64,000 nucleotides of DNA from an uncultured Porphyromonadaceae bacterium (GTDB lineage: Bacteria > Bacteroidota > Bacteroidia > Bacteroidales > Muribaculaceae), in assembly GCA_905202215.1 (NCBI GenBank), contig CAJKRG010000008.1:20482-84481 (forward strand), written 5' to 3'. The first letter of the stretch is position 1. Every line of letters starts with the position of its first letter. The notes below the pieces were generated by a model. It saw only the letters and a list, made by a program, of their open reading frames with translations. It was not told the origin of the DNA and made no database searches. A program made the position numbers and the translations under genes. This document shows positions 1-10,394 of the stretch, piece by piece.

Positions 1-2
1 CT

Positions 3-3000
3 TTCAGCAAAATCGGCCAGGCGTCGATGATGATGCGTGACGTCCTGCGCAACTTCGACCTCAGTCAGTGGGACAGCCACATTTCCAACGAGAGCCGCGA
101 AACCCGATACATGCTCACCGGCAATATCCTTCGCGCCCTGGTGGATATGCAGAAAACACAGAACGCCCGCGGACGTATCACCGCATATACGACCGAGGAC
201 GGCGAAGTACGTACCGGCATACTCATGTCGCCGAAGTTCACCCCCGGCGATCTGCAATCGTCGGTACCGTTGAGCAGTATGCTGTCAAGAATCCAGGCCG
301 GCCAGGAAGTCAAGAGCTCCAACGGAGAAGTCACCGTGCGCAAGGCCCAGGGATGGTCGTCGCGTGGTGATTACGAAATCCTTGTGCCTAAGAGCAAACA
401 GCATGGCGGCAAATACTTCTTGCCTGAGCAAGACCCCGTTCTTGCCCGATATGTGGTTGGAGGATTTAATATGCCCCGAAGCGGCAGCCAGGCAATAGGC
501 TATATCCGCGCCGAGAATCTTGCCCGCGTCCTCGATCACCTGAGCACCAAACATGGCGCCTCCGTCATGTTGTCGTCGAAACTCAAAGAGGCGTCACAGG
601 ACGGTATCGAATACCGCACACCGGAGGAAGGCATTGAGTATGTCAATGCCAGAGCCATACAGCCGTGGTCCGCACCCCTGGACCATCTGCGGTTCAAACG
701 CGACGAGTTAGGCTACTCCCTGTCTCTGTCAGAGCGTCAGCAGGTCCGCGACCTCGGCGCACAGGAAAAGGCCTGGGAAGAGAAGTGGGGCGCCGGGCAC
801 ACCGACACTGACGTGCCTACCGGCCGCCGCAGCCGCTTTGAATTCTATGCCGACCAATACGGCCAGGGCGGGCTATCTTCGGAAATCTACCACACCAAGC
901 GTGAGATTGGCTCGTTGTATGACAGCAACTACCGCCTTATCTCTGCCAATGCACGAGACATGGGCCGCCGTGCTATACCCGCAATCATGCGTCGTCGTGC
1001 TGACCTTCTGGCCGAGCGCCCCTCATTCAGTCGTGCAGGCCAGGCCGCAATCGACGCCGAACTTGCAGACCTGGAATACATGGCCCTGTACTATCAGCGC
1101 ATGGAGGCCGGCGAGGACGTCGAGCGCACAATGCCCGGCCGTCTGGAACATCAGCGTATGCTTGCCACCGCCCGCGAGGTTGCCGAATCATTGGGCGAGA
1201 AGGTTGTGCTGTATGAAGCCCCCGGCGACATACACGATAGCGATTACAACCGCCAGGTACGTAAGCAGCGCTCCTACGGTTGGTACAACCCCAACGACGG
1301 CACAATCCATATCAACGTGGGACGCCACCGCAATGCCCGCGAGATAGTCAAGACCGTTCTTCATGAGATTGTCGGCCACAAGACGATCGAGGAGATTATG
1401 GGCCCAAAACGGTTCGCACGTCTCATCGACGAAATATGGAACCATGCCGGCAAGAAGCTACGTGCCAAGATAGCCGAGAAAATGCGTAAGAACGGTTGGG
1501 ACTTCCGCGAAGCCACAAAGGAATACTTAGGTGAGATAGCGGAGGAAGTGCATACCAAAGGTTATGAAACTCTCGAAGCCGAGAAGAAAACCATCTGGCA
1601 GCGCGTGAAAGCCAAGATTCAAGACTTCTTGAACAGAATTCTGGAAGGTCTGAAAATACCCGCACGCATACGCCTGACCGAGAACGACCTTAGCTATATG
1701 ATGTGGAAACTCTACAAGCATAAGGAGCGCAAGGCCGCCGGTAAGCCCGCCGAAGGTGATATCTTCGACAAGGCTGAAGAGATTGTTCGCCGGGAAGAAT
1801 GGGAACGCGACGGCGAGAGCCTGGAGATCGCGGCCCGAAGCGAGGATGCATTGCCAAAGCGTGAACGTATAGAGAAACTACGCAGGAGCGACCCTGCCAT
1901 CATAACAGGAGACGAAATAGAAATATCAGACAATTTACCTCAGACAAGGAAGAATGTCATTGAATATGGCAAAACATTGCAAGGTGAATATGTAAATGCT
2001 GATACAGGGGACATGATTCAGCTACAGAAGGGCCGCCGCAATGGTGGAATCAAGGAGTTGCTTCAACATGATATGTATGACGAAGAGCATATTCAAAGCA
2101 TTGCAGCGTTGCCTCAGATAATTGAAAAGGGGATTTACATTGACAGGGCACCGAACAACGATAAGACTAAAAACCCCACAGTCGAAGAATATCAGCATTA
2201 TGTGTGCGGATTAAAAATCGGCAATGAGGACTATACGGTTCATTCTATAGTGGCTGTAGATGTGAATGGCAACCGATATTACGACCATAAACTTTCTCAC
2301 ATAGAAAAAGGAAGGCTGCTTGACTTCATAGAAGCGAAGCAGCCAATAGAACAGATTTTGGCTCCACTGCCCAGCACGCAGTCAAAAGGAGCTGCGCCAC
2401 TAACTATCCGTTCTGAGCGCAAAGTTAATGAATTAATTTCACTTCTGCAAGTTGAAGATGAGAGAGATACAGAAATGCGCTACACTTCACCGGCCCAGGA
2501 GAGCGGCCTGCACTTCCGCGACGGTGACGACATGCAGAATATGACAATCGAAGAGCAGACGCTCAAATTGGCTGTTATGCTTGCCGACCGTCACAGCGGA
2601 GACGTGGCCGTGCGTGACGCCGCCGTCGAAGCCCTGGGCAAGACTCTGGGCAATATCCGCAAGGCAATGGCCGTACAGCACACCTACGATTTCAACACTG
2701 TGCGCAGCCTGGGAGCCGTCGCCGACATTCTTATATCGAGTGGCACATTCCTTCCCGAAGGCCCCGGCGAAGTGAAGAGACTCTACGGCATTATGAAGCG
2801 CGGCATAGGCCATGCCTATACCGACGACGCCGGAGTTGAACATGTCACACAATCTGAGAAGGACTACAACGCCGCCGTTGAAAGCCTGATGGATCTGTTT
2901 GTCTCAAATCAGTTGAAACTGTCCGGCAAATTCCTCGACGAAGTAATGAAAATCCGAGGCAGTAAGGTCAATGCCCGCGGCGTGGAGGTTATAGGCGACC

Positions 3001-6000
3001 TCGATGTTGAGGGCCAGATAATGGTTCGCGGCATGAAGGACTACATGAACATGGACGTCCAGGCAATCCACGACCGCATAGATACTCTCGACGACATCAT
3101 AGCCAACGGCAATGACGCCGCTTCCATGAACGCCGCCGCCGAGAAGATGGGCCTGGAGCTTGCCGAGCAGTATGTAGCCGAAGTATCGGACCGCGTAGCC
3201 CAGGAGAAGGTTATGCGCGACCAACTGCGCGATATGTCCTCACAGTGGGACCCCTCAATGAGTGGCGACGCCCGCAAGGCATACACCGAGCAGAAACGGG
3301 CATTGCGCGAATCCATACGCAAGATCAGGATAGAGCGCGCCGACGCCATGCGGCAACTCGCCTCTCAGGTAGGCAACGAGCTCCGCAATTCCATCGAGCG
3401 AGTGAAAGCCTTCCGCGAGCGTGAGAAACAGCGCATCGAAGAAATCTGGCACAACGCCAACTCCGACATGGCCGGCCGCGCCTTCGACGAACACGGCATG
3501 AAGAAGAAAGGCCTGGGGGTTAAGCTGAGCAACAATATGGTATCGCGCCTGTTTCTTGCTCCGGCCGCGACCTTCGAGCAGATAATGCGTGTGTTCGGCA
3601 GCAAGAGTGTCGACGGTGAAGGCTACCTGTTTGACCGCTATGTACGCGGTTGGCAGGAGTGCCGCGACAAGGAATGGACCTCGACACAGGAAGTTGAGGG
3701 AATCCTCGACAAGAAGGCCGCCGAAATCCTGGGCAAACGAAAAACCCGTTGGAGCGACCTCTACGCCCTCACCAACAAGGCGGCAGGCTCTTGTGAATGG
3801 TGGGACGGTGGACAAATCCGCGAGCACAAGGTAACGCAGGGCAACATCATGTATATGTACATGGTTAATAAAATGACCGACGGCCAGGTGAAACTCCGTC
3901 GCATGTGCATAACCGACGACAAGATGTTGGAGATTGAACATGCCCTCGACTCCAGGCTCAAAGCCGTAGCCGATTGGCTCCAGGAAGAACTGTTACCGAA
4001 CCTCCGCAACAAGTACAATGAAGTGCACATGCGCATGTTCGGCGCACCTATGGCAGAGATTGAGAACTACTTCCCGTTGAGGATTCTTGCCAACGCCCGT
4101 CTGGAAGAGGTGGAAATGGCCGGAAGGATTGACGGCAAAGACCTTCCCAAGACCATGACCGGCGCAATCATCAAGCGCAGATTCAACAACTATGCGCTTG
4201 ACGTGCTGAACTCTGACGCCGTTTCCGTCGCCCTCGACCATATCAGGGAAATGGAAACCTGGGCCGCTTTTGCCGAATACCGCCGCGACCTTTGCACCCT
4301 GTTGTCGTACAAACATTTCCGCAACCAGGTGAAAAACATGTCGACGATTTACGGCAGTGGCGAAAAGTTCTGGGATAAGTTCTACGACCTGTCGCTCCTC
4401 GTCGGTGGTGCCTATCGCCCGAAAGATGTAGATGATACGGAGAGAGCTCTTGTGAATCTCACCAAACTTGCCACCGGCGCATGTATCGCAATCCGACTGA
4501 ACACAGCCCTGAAACAGTTGCTGTCCTATCCGGCCTTTGCCCCCGACGCCAACCTGGCAAGGCTCATGTATAACGTGACGCCCTGGCGTGCCCGTACATG
4601 TTGGAAATGGGCTATGAAAAATATGCCCTCCTTCCAACGTCGATGGAAATCCCGTCAGGCCGGCAACGACGTTTTACGTTCCTGGAAGTACGATTGGGAC
4701 TGGACCAATTCGGAATTTGTGCAGAAAGTTCAACGTTTCGGTATTACGCCTAACGCCTTTATCGACGCCCTTACCGTCGCTATGGGTTCCGAGGCTGTAT
4801 ATCAAAGCAAGCTCAAAGGATACCTGAAAGACGGATTCAGCAAAGAGGAAGCACACCGCCGCGCCATAATGGACGCGGAGATCATCTTCAATCTCTCGCA
4901 GCAGTCAAGCGAGTTGCCGTACTTGTCGCTCCTTCAGAACAAGCGTAGCTACATTACCACATGCCTAACCAACTTCCGCAACTCGCCTATGAGCTATTTG
5001 CGTCAGTCGATACAGAGCAAGCGCGAACTTGCCAACATGGTAAAAGGTAAGGACGTTCAGATTGAGTTTGAGACGAAGAAAGGCGTCCGCGAAGGACTGA
5101 CCCCGGAACAGGCTAAGGCCCGTGCAGAGCGCAAGTATAAGCGTAATTGGGTCCGCAACCTCTTCAAGTCTACGACCTTCGACTATATTCTACCGGCGCT
5201 CTGGGCCTTTGGCCTCAGCGGTATGTGGTATTGCATATTCGGCAACGACGACGAGAAAAAGAAGCAGTACGCCGAGGACGCCATGAAGCGCGGTCTATTG
5301 GGAGGCTTTGAGGGCATGACTTCTGGAGGTACCTTACCGGACTTCTTCTATGGTCTCGCAAACGGCGACAAACCACAGCTCAAAGAGGAGACGTCTCCTG
5401 GTGCCGGACTTTTATTCGAGACGGTCAATATGTTTAGCAACGGCAAGACCGAGCGAGCAGCCAACGAAATGATTAACACTATGATTGCGTTAGGCGTCGG
5501 TGTTAATCCGCAGGTGCTTGAAGATGGTATTGTCGCCGGTATGGACTTCTTCGGCGAGGACGAGAAGAGCGCGCGCGATTGGGCGCTCCTGTTCATGCGC
5601 GTACTTTCGTGCCAGCAAAGCCAGATGGACCAGGTGTATTTCGATGAACTCGGCATGGACGCCCGAGAGGCGTCGCGCAAGAGCCCGGCTGAATTGGCCG
5701 AGCGCTATGCGACCTACAAGGCACGTCGAGCAAACTTCGCAACCATGTGGGCCTACGACGACAACCGATGGGAGACTGAAATCAAAGGCTCCTGGCGTAA
5801 GAAGTTCGAGAAGGAAGCCAAGACCCGCCTCCACGGTCAGAGCGACGAACATGTCAACGAAAGCCTGGAAGGGTACGACGCCGAGTGGAGCCAGACCGGC
5901 AAGCGCCTGAAAGCTCTGAGCAATACTCCCGGCGACGCCGTAACCAGGGCCGCGCAGGCACAGGCAATCTTCAACAGCCCGGAGGGTACCCGCTACAAGT

Positions 6001-6224
6001 TGTATAACGACATGCACCCGTACCTGGACCAGATGATCAAGAGTTGGCTCAGCGCACCGACCGCACAGCAGGCCGCCACTGAGGCAACAGCCATCATCGA
6101 GTATAAGGCCAAGCTCGTTGAAATGCTCGACGCCTGGGACAACCCGGAGAAGAGCAGAGCCGCCGGCCGCGAAGCCATGGCGATAGTCAAGGAATGGCAC
6201 AACCGCCAGAATCCTAAGAAGTGA
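3..6224 (+). CDS. Giant polyvalent virion protein (partial, 5' end outside window)
   Basis: The reading frame is open from base 3 with no stop before the first ATG at 27, so the gene very probably starts left of the window; residue numbers here count from that ATG. Parts seen: a zincin-like HEIVGH (HExxxH, residues 446-451) followed by an amphipathic helical stretch, as in the metallopeptidase domains of phage polyvalent proteins; an A+T-rich insert (about residues 627-815) resembling the PBECR/LPD3 nuclease-like domains; then more than 1100 mostly helical residues like the large polyvalent C-terminal domains, with a hydrophobic stretch near residue 1720. Such proteins are carried in virions and probably injected or used in DNA ejection. 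It lies directly before the portal gene. The family assignment is by pattern only; no enzymatic activity is proven. Confidence 0.75.
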   Translation, partial: FSKIGQASMMMRDVLRNFDLSQWDSHISNESRETRYMLTGNILRALVDMQKTQNARGRITAYTTEDGEVRTGILMSPKFTPGDLQSSVPLSSMLSRIQAGQEVKSSNGEVTVRKAQGWSSRGDYEILVPKSKQHGGKYFLPEQDPVLARYVVGGFNMPRSGSQAIGYIRAENLARVLDHLSTKHGASVMLSSKLKEASQDGIEYRTPEEGIEYVNARAIQPWSAPLDHLRFKRDELGYSLSLSERQQVRDLGAQEKAWEEKWGAGHTDTDVPTGRRSRFEFYADQYGQGGLSSEIYHTKREIGSLYDSNYRLISANARDMGRRAIPAIMRRRADLLAERPSFSRAGQAAIDAELADLEYMALYYQRMEAGEDVERTMPGRLEHQRMLATAREVAESLGEKVVLYEAPGDIHDSDYNRQVRKQRSYGWYNPNDGTIHINVGRHRNAREIVKTVLHEIVGHKTIEEIMGPKRFARLIDEIWNHAGKKLRAKIAEKMRKNGWDFREATKEYLGEIAEEVHTKGYETLEAEKKTIWQRVKAKIQDFLNRILEGLKIPARIRLTENDLSYMMWKLYKHKERKAAGKPAEGDIFDKAEEIVRREEWERDGESLEIAARSEDALPKRERIEKLRRSDPAIITGDEIEISDNLPQTRKNVIEYGKTLQGEYVNADTGDMIQLQKGRRNGGIKELLQHDMYDEEHIQSIAALPQIIEKGIYIDRAPNNDKTKNPTVEEYQHYVCGLKIGNEDYTVHSIVAVDVNGNRYYDHKLSHIEKGRLLDFIEAKQPIEQILAPLPSTQSKGAAPLTIRSERKVNELISLLQVEDERDTEMRYTSPAQESGLHFRDGDDMQNMTIEEQTLKLAVMLADRHSGDVAVRDAAVEALGKTLGNIRKAMAVQHTYDFNTVRSLGAVADILISSGTFLPEGPGEVKRLYGIMKRGIGHAYTDDAGVEHVTQSEKDYNAAVESLMDLFVSNQLKLSGKFLDEVMKIRGSKVNARGVEVIGDLDVEGQIMVRGMKDYMNMDVQAIHDRIDTLDDIIANGNDAASMNAAAEKMGLELAEQYVAEVSDRVAQEKVMRDQLRDMSSQWDPSMSGDARKAYTEQKRALRESIRKIRIERADAMRQLASQVGNELRNSIERVKAFREREKQRIEEIWHNANSDMAGRAFDEHGMKKKGLGVKLSNNMVSRLFLAPAATFEQIMRVFGSKSVDGEGYLFDRYVRGWQECRDKEWTSTQEVEGILDKKAAEILGKRKTRWSDLYALTNKAAGSCEWWDGGQIREHKVTQGNIMYMYMVNKMTDGQVKLRRMCITDDKMLEIEHALDSRLKAVADWLQEELLPNLRNKYNEVHMRMFGAPMAEIENYFPLRILANARLEEVEMAGRIDGKDLPKTMTGAIIKRRFNNYALDVLNSDAVSVALDHIREMETWAAFAEYRRDLCTLLSYKHFRNQVKNMSTIYGSGEKFWDKFYDLSLLVGGAYRPKDVDDTERALVNLTKLATGACIAIRLNTALKQLLSYPAFAPDANLARLMYNVTPWRARTCWKWAMKNMPSFQRRWKSRQAGNDVLRSWKYDWDWTNSEFVQKVQRFGITPNAFIDALTVAMGSEAVYQSKLKGYLKDGFSKEEAHRRAIMDAEIIFNLSQQSSELPYLSLLQNKRSYITTCLTNFRNSPMSYLRQSIQSKRELANMVKGKDVQIEFETKKGVREGLTPEQAKARAERKYKRNWVRNLFKSTTFDYILPALWAFGLSGMWYCIFGNDDEKKKQYAEDAMKRGLLGGFEGMTSGGTLPDFFYGLANGDKPQLKEETSPGAGLLFETVNMFSNGKTERAANEMINTMIALGVGVNPQVLEDGIVAGMDFFGEDEKSARDWALLFMRVLSCQQSQMDQVYFDELGMDAREASRKSPAELAERYATYKARRANFATMWAYDDNRWETEIKGSWRKKFEKEAKTRLHGQSDEHVNESLEGYDAEWSQTGKRLKALSNTPGDAVTRAAQAQAIFNSPEGTRYKLYNDMHPYLDQMIKSWLSAPTAQQAATEATAIIEYKAKLVEMLDAWDNPEKSRAAGREAMAIVKEWHNRQNPKK
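1905..2470 (+). other. A+T-rich PBECR/LPD3-like module inside the giant virion protein
   Basis: Rows 1921-1980 and 2161-2220 are about 33% and 37% G+C by hand count, against about 72% for row 2581-2640 in the same gene. The encoded segment (about residues 627-815) holds the pattern of a small nuclease-like domain: an H-x-Q-S-I-A-A-L-P start, a YxVHSIVAV strand, then NRYYDHKLSHIE. In-frame insertion of a foreign domain is inferred. Confidence 0.55.
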
Positions 6225-6244
6225 ATCAATAGATAAACCATAAT

Positions 6245-6277
6245 AGTTGAGGGCAGAGCGTAACTTTGCCCTCAACT
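6245..6277 (+). promoter_or_regulatory. Hairpin containing a -7 promoter element upstream of portal gene
   Basis: AGTTGAGGGCA (6245-6255) is the exact inverse of TGCCCTCAACT (6267-6277), an 11-bp stem with an 11-nt loop. The loop and right arm contain TAACTTTG (6261-6268), a match to the Bacteroidota -7 element, and the portal start follows at 6295. No T-tract follows the stem, so termination of the upstream gene is possible but weakly supported; no TTG lies at the right distance for a -33 box. Confidence 0.5.
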
Positions 6278-6294
6278 TATAAAACCATAAGCAA

Positions 6295-8280
6295 ATGAAA
6301 CTACACAGCATGAGCCGCGTTGGCACCTCCCGTACCATGCGGACAAAAGATATGGACACCGTGGCCCGCGACAAAGCGATGGAGCCCGACGACCGCAGCC
6401 GTGCATTGAAAATATTGCTTGAGGTGCAGACATACTACCAGGCGATGTATCGCTTCCGCCAGGATCGAGAACGAAACAAACGCTATGTGTATGGCGACCA
6501 ATGGAGCGATATTGTATGTGTCAACGGTAAGAAAATGCGTGAAGAGGAATATATCATGCAGCAGGGCAACATCCCGCTGAAGAATAACCTTATGCGCAGA
6601 TTGGTACGTAACGTCATAGGAACGTATCGCAAGCAGTCGACCGAGCCGACATGTATAGCCCGCGACCGCAACGAGCAGAAACTTGGCGAGACCATGAGCA
6701 CCGTGCTGCAATACAACATGGGGCTTAACCGAATGAGCGAACTCTATGCCCGCACGATGGAGGAATTTCTAATCTCCGGCATGATTGTTCACCGCAAGTA
6801 TTTCGGTTGGCGAGACAACAAAGAAGATTGTTGGACTGTGAATGTACAGCCGAACAATTTCTTCATCGACACGAATATGCGCGACTTCCGTATGTGGGAC
6901 TGTACCTGTCTGGGAGAGATACATGACGAGGACTTCAATACAGTATGCTCCCGTTTTGCCGACAGCCCGGAGGATTATACACGCCTGGCCGAGATATACG
7001 CCACCGCCCGCGACAAAGGCGCACTCACTCAGGTATGGGAACAGTTCGGTTACTCCCGTGGCTCAAATGAGATAGACTTCCTTGTGCCGAAGGACGAGAG
7101 CCGTTGTCGCGTAATCGAGGTATGGCGCAAAGAGACTAAGCCCCGCTTCCGCTGTCACGATTGGAATAACGGGGAGATATTCAAGATTGAACTTGGAGAT
7201 CTCCAGACAATGGTTATCGCCGAAAACCAGAAGCGAATACGCGACGGCCTGAGCCGGGGTATGGCCCAGAACGACATTGCACTCATCGAAGCCGAATGGT
7301 TCATTGACTCTTATTGGTACTTCTACTTCCTGAGCCCGCAAGGTGATATACTTGCGGAGGGTGAAAGCCCGTATGCACATAAGAGCCATCCCTATGTGTT
7401 CAAAGCCTATCCGTTCATCGACGGCGAGATACATTCCTTCTCGGCAGACGTCATAGACCAACAGCGATACACCAACCGCCTCATCACGCTGTATGATTGG
7501 ATTATGCGAGCAAGCGCGAAAGGCGTGCTCCTGATTCCGGAGGATTGTTTGCCGAAAGGCACGAGCCCGGAGGCCTTTGCCGACACCTGGAGCAAGTTCA
7601 ACGGAGTTATCCTGTATAAGCCGAGTACCAAACATTCAGCGGTGCCGCAGCAGATAGCAAGCAATTCGACCAACATTGGTATCAACGAATTGCTGAATCT
7701 GCAACTGAAATTCTTTGAGGACATATCGGGTGTTAACGGAGCGTTGCAGGGCAAGCCAGGTTACAGCGGCATGAGTGCGTCGCTATACAGCCAGCAGGCC
7801 GAGAATGCCACAACGTCACTTATCGACCTTCTGGACACCTTCAATGAATTTATCAGAGAGGCCGCCTACAAGGACGTTAAGAACATTCAGCAGTTCTACA
7901 CCAGGGAGCGAATCATCAGCATTGCCGGTGAGAAGAGCGCAGACCCGGACCTGATACAAGACGTCGAGTTTGACCTGTCAATCGTGCCGAGCACCGCGAC
8001 CCCGGCCTACCGTGCCATGGCAAACGACTTCCTCATGCAGATATGGGGCGCCGGTCAGATCTCATTGCAGCAGCTACTCCAGGCCGGCAACTTCCCGTTT
8101 GCCGACGAACTGTTGCAGAATCTCCAGAGCCAACAGGAGCAGTTGCAGAACGGCGAGGTGCCGCAGGGACTATCGCCGGAACTTGCGGCCCAGGTACAGA
8201 ACGGCGCCAACAAGGACGCCGTGGACCGACTCCACCAGGCAATGTCAGGCCGTCAGATGGTAGCGGCCGAGACCGCCTGA
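6295..8280 (+). CDS. Portal protein (P22-like)
   Basis: The 661-residue product has the features of a P22-type portal: a helical N-terminus with YGDQW (about residue 65), a central region rich in aromatic beta strands, a long helical section with GVNGALQGKPGYSGMSASLY followed by QQAENATTSLIDLLD, and a Gln-rich C-terminal tail. The portal forms the dodecameric ring at one capsid vertex through which DNA is packaged and ejected. It sits between the giant virion protein and, on the opposite strand, the terminase large subunit, whose 3' end it overlaps by 28 bp. The ATG at 6295 follows the hairpin/promoter at 6245-6277. Confident on fold and context. Confidence 0.85.
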   Translation: MKLHSMSRVGTSRTMRTKDMDTVARDKAMEPDDRSRALKILLEVQTYYQAMYRFRQDRERNKRYVYGDQWSDIVCVNGKKMREEEYIMQQGNIPLKNNLMRRLVRNVIGTYRKQSTEPTCIARDRNEQKLGETMSTVLQYNMGLNRMSELYARTMEEFLISGMIVHRKYFGWRDNKEDCWTVNVQPNNFFIDTNMRDFRMWDCTCLGEIHDEDFNTVCSRFADSPEDYTRLAEIYATARDKGALTQVWEQFGYSRGSNEIDFLVPKDESRCRVIEVWRKETKPRFRCHDWNNGEIFKIELGDLQTMVIAENQKRIRDGLSRGMAQNDIALIEAEWFIDSYWYFYFLSPQGDILAEGESPYAHKSHPYVFKAYPFIDGEIHSFSADVIDQQRYTNRLITLYDWIMRASAKGVLLIPEDCLPKGTSPEAFADTWSKFNGVILYKPSTKHSAVPQQIASNSTNIGINELLNLQLKFFEDISGVNGALQGKPGYSGMSASLYSQQAENATTSLIDLLDTFNEFIREAAYKDVKNIQQFYTRERIISIAGEKSADPDLIQDVEFDLSIVPSTATPAYRAMANDFLMQIWGAGQISLQQLLQAGNFPFADELLQNLQSQQEQLQNGEVPQGLSPELAAQVQNGANKDAVDRLHQAMSGRQMVAAETA

Positions 8281-10394
8281 CGGTTGGCAACCCTACGGAA
8301 CAATTCATTCTCGCCTTCGACGATTGTAGGCAACGGCATTTCGTTGAAGCAGATATGCAGCCCAATGGCTCGTGTCATAAGGAGGTCATCATGCTCTCCG
8401 GCAATGGCACCATAAGAGCCGTTGGGCTTCCTTTCATAATTCAGGAACTCATCAAGAGTGCGCTCGTCGGATTCAACATAAGCGTGTTCACGCACATACT
8501 TAATCAGCGAGGTTATAATCATAGGCTTTGTCGCAGTGTTGGTATGGAAGCCGTATTTGCGCGGCAAGCCCTGGCGAATATCCTCTTCGGATTGTCGCCG
8601 GGCATACAGGTTGTCGTAAACTTCCTTTATCTGATTGAGTATGTATTTCGACTGATCGCCGTCGACCTGACGCTCTTTGTCGTGCGTCTCCAAAGTGTTT
8701 GACTCAATAACAAGCAGCGCATTATCATAATACTTTGCAATCTGGACCGCCTTCCATGCCAAGAGGTCAATATCAATATGGCCGCGCCACTGAGCGACGA
8801 CGGCCGGTTTGTCTCCGTCCATCATCGCTATGCGGTCATAAACGACAATCACAGACCAGTCGGCCTTATTGGACCGGCCGCCGACGTCGACGACGGCAAG
8901 ATAACGGTCGGTGATAATCTCCGACGGGTCCGGAGGGTCAGGCAGCGACCACACCCACAACACCCCCTGTTTGTCCTCGACGAAACGCAGGTTGTTTAAT
9001 GATTCCTCCCCGTCGAGTGCGTCGCCGTAAATGTCGCCGACGTATCGCGGAGCCCTACATGCCGGCCGGAACTTTTCGACCTGATATTTGTCGAACACCG
9101 TAGCGCCGGAATTGACAAAGGCCTCTATATCGTCGGACGGACATTCAGCCGCCATCGAGCCATGCTCCGTGTGTTTGGTACGCTCTACGACATACCAATT
9201 AATACCTTCGAGCGTAGCGCCGAGCATCCAGAGCCACCACAGATATTTGCCAGGCTCTTCACGCACGGAAGGCGCATTGGCATTGTTGCGATTCTCAAAC
9301 AGGTTGCGGGCAAACTCTTCCTTCTCCGCTTCCGATTCAAAGGGGATAACATTCCAATCAATATCGTACCAGGGAATGAACAGACGCCGGAATTGTGTGC
9401 GCGGGTTGTCGCGGGCGTCGACGTATTCCTTGTGAAAGAAATTGCCGTGTCCGTTGGCCGTGGATTCATAGACAATCATTGTGCCCGGCTTATTTAGCAC
9501 ACCGCCGCAGGCAGAGCGCACAATGTCCTTTGGTTTCTTGCCATCAGTCTCTTTCCAGATGCCGACCTCGGACAGATGAACCAGGGCATAGTCACCGCCA
9601 CGGCAGGAATCAGGACGTTCAGCCGTACCGATTTTCACCTTGCAGTTGCGTTGAGGTATGCGGAATATTGACCCGGACTTACCGACGCCCACCATCTTAG
9701 GCTCATTGTCAGGATAACGTTCACCCAGGCGATGAAGCATATTGAGGGGGTAAGCCTTGATCATGCGGTCGAACATATCCTTTATCTCGTCGGAGCCGGC
9801 GCCCTGGTGTGCGATGATAAGGGAGTTGAGGCCGTAGCGTTGAGTGAGCTGCAACCAGGCCATATACAACTGCGACGTAGTAGAGCCGCCCCACTGACGA
9901 GCCTTTAACAGCACCAGGCGTATAGGCTTTTTGTTGAGGCGGAAATCTTCAAGTTCAGCAACGAATTTGCGTTGAGGGTATGACAGTCGAAACAACACCT
10001 CCGGCGCCCCGTCCAGGTCCTTGTTCTTTATGTAGACGAACACCGCGGCCCAGAAAGGGAAATCGAACCGGCAGCGTATTCTGGTGAATTGGTCTACAAC
10101 CCGTGTGCGTGTCTCCTGGTCCGGATCAACGTCGAGCTCCTGACGTATGAACTCATCGAGTGAACCGAGCTCACGCAAACGTTTCACCATAGGCACAGCC
10201 AACATCTGCACCGGAATCCATTGTTTCTTGATGGGGAAATCCGCGACTTCAAAGACGGTACGTTTCCCCAGAGACCCCAGGCCGGTAACAGGATTGAAAG
10301 GAGCGTTTATAATAGCCTTACGCCGTTCATTCTCTTTCAGGACATCAGAAACAGATGATTGGACGCGCTTTGAAGAACTCATCGTAGTAGCCAT
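8253..10394 (-). CDS. terL: Terminase large subunit
   Basis: This is the packaging motor ATPase plus headful or cos nuclease. Motifs are in the expected order: adenine/Walker A-like LKARQWGGST (residues 163-172), Walker B VHLSEVGIW with Glu276, coupling motif YESTANGHGNFF (309-320), and a RuvC-like nuclease with acidic residues D503 (AVVDVGG), E564 (VIESNT) and D669/D670 (GEHDD). At 713 residues it is on the long side because of an N-terminal extension of about 130 residues. It runs opposite to the flanking structural genes; its 3' end overlaps the portal gene by 28 bp and its start overlaps the small-subunit candidate by 50 bp. A second Met five codons in is an alternative start. Confidence 0.93.
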   Translation of the reverse strand: MATTMSSSKRVQSSVSDVLKENERRKAIINAPFNPVTGLGSLGKRTVFEVADFPIKKQWIPVQMLAVPMVKRLRELGSLDEFIRQELDVDPDQETRTRVVDQFTRIRCRFDFPFWAAVFVYIKNKDLDGAPEVLFRLSYPQRKFVAELEDFRLNKKPIRLVLLKARQWGGSTTSQLYMAWLQLTQRYGLNSLIIAHQGAGSDEIKDMFDRMIKAYPLNMLHRLGERYPDNEPKMVGVGKSGSIFRIPQRNCKVKIGTAERPDSCRGGDYALVHLSEVGIWKETDGKKPKDIVRSACGGVLNKPGTMIVYESTANGHGNFFHKEYVDARDNPRTQFRRLFIPWYDIDWNVIPFESEAEKEEFARNLFENRNNANAPSVREEPGKYLWWLWMLGATLEGINWYVVERTKHTEHGSMAAECPSDDIEAFVNSGATVFDKYQVEKFRPACRAPRYVGDIYGDALDGEESLNNLRFVEDKQGVLWVWSLPDPPDPSEIITDRYLAVVDVGGRSNKADWSVIVVYDRIAMMDGDKPAVVAQWRGHIDIDLLAWKAVQIAKYYDNALLVIESNTLETHDKERQVDGDQSKYILNQIKEVYDNLYARRQSEEDIRQGLPRKYGFHTNTATKPMIITSLIKYVREHAYVESDERTLDEFLNYERKPNGSYGAIAGEHDDLLMTRAIGLHICFNEMPLPTIVEGENELFRRVANRQAVSAATI

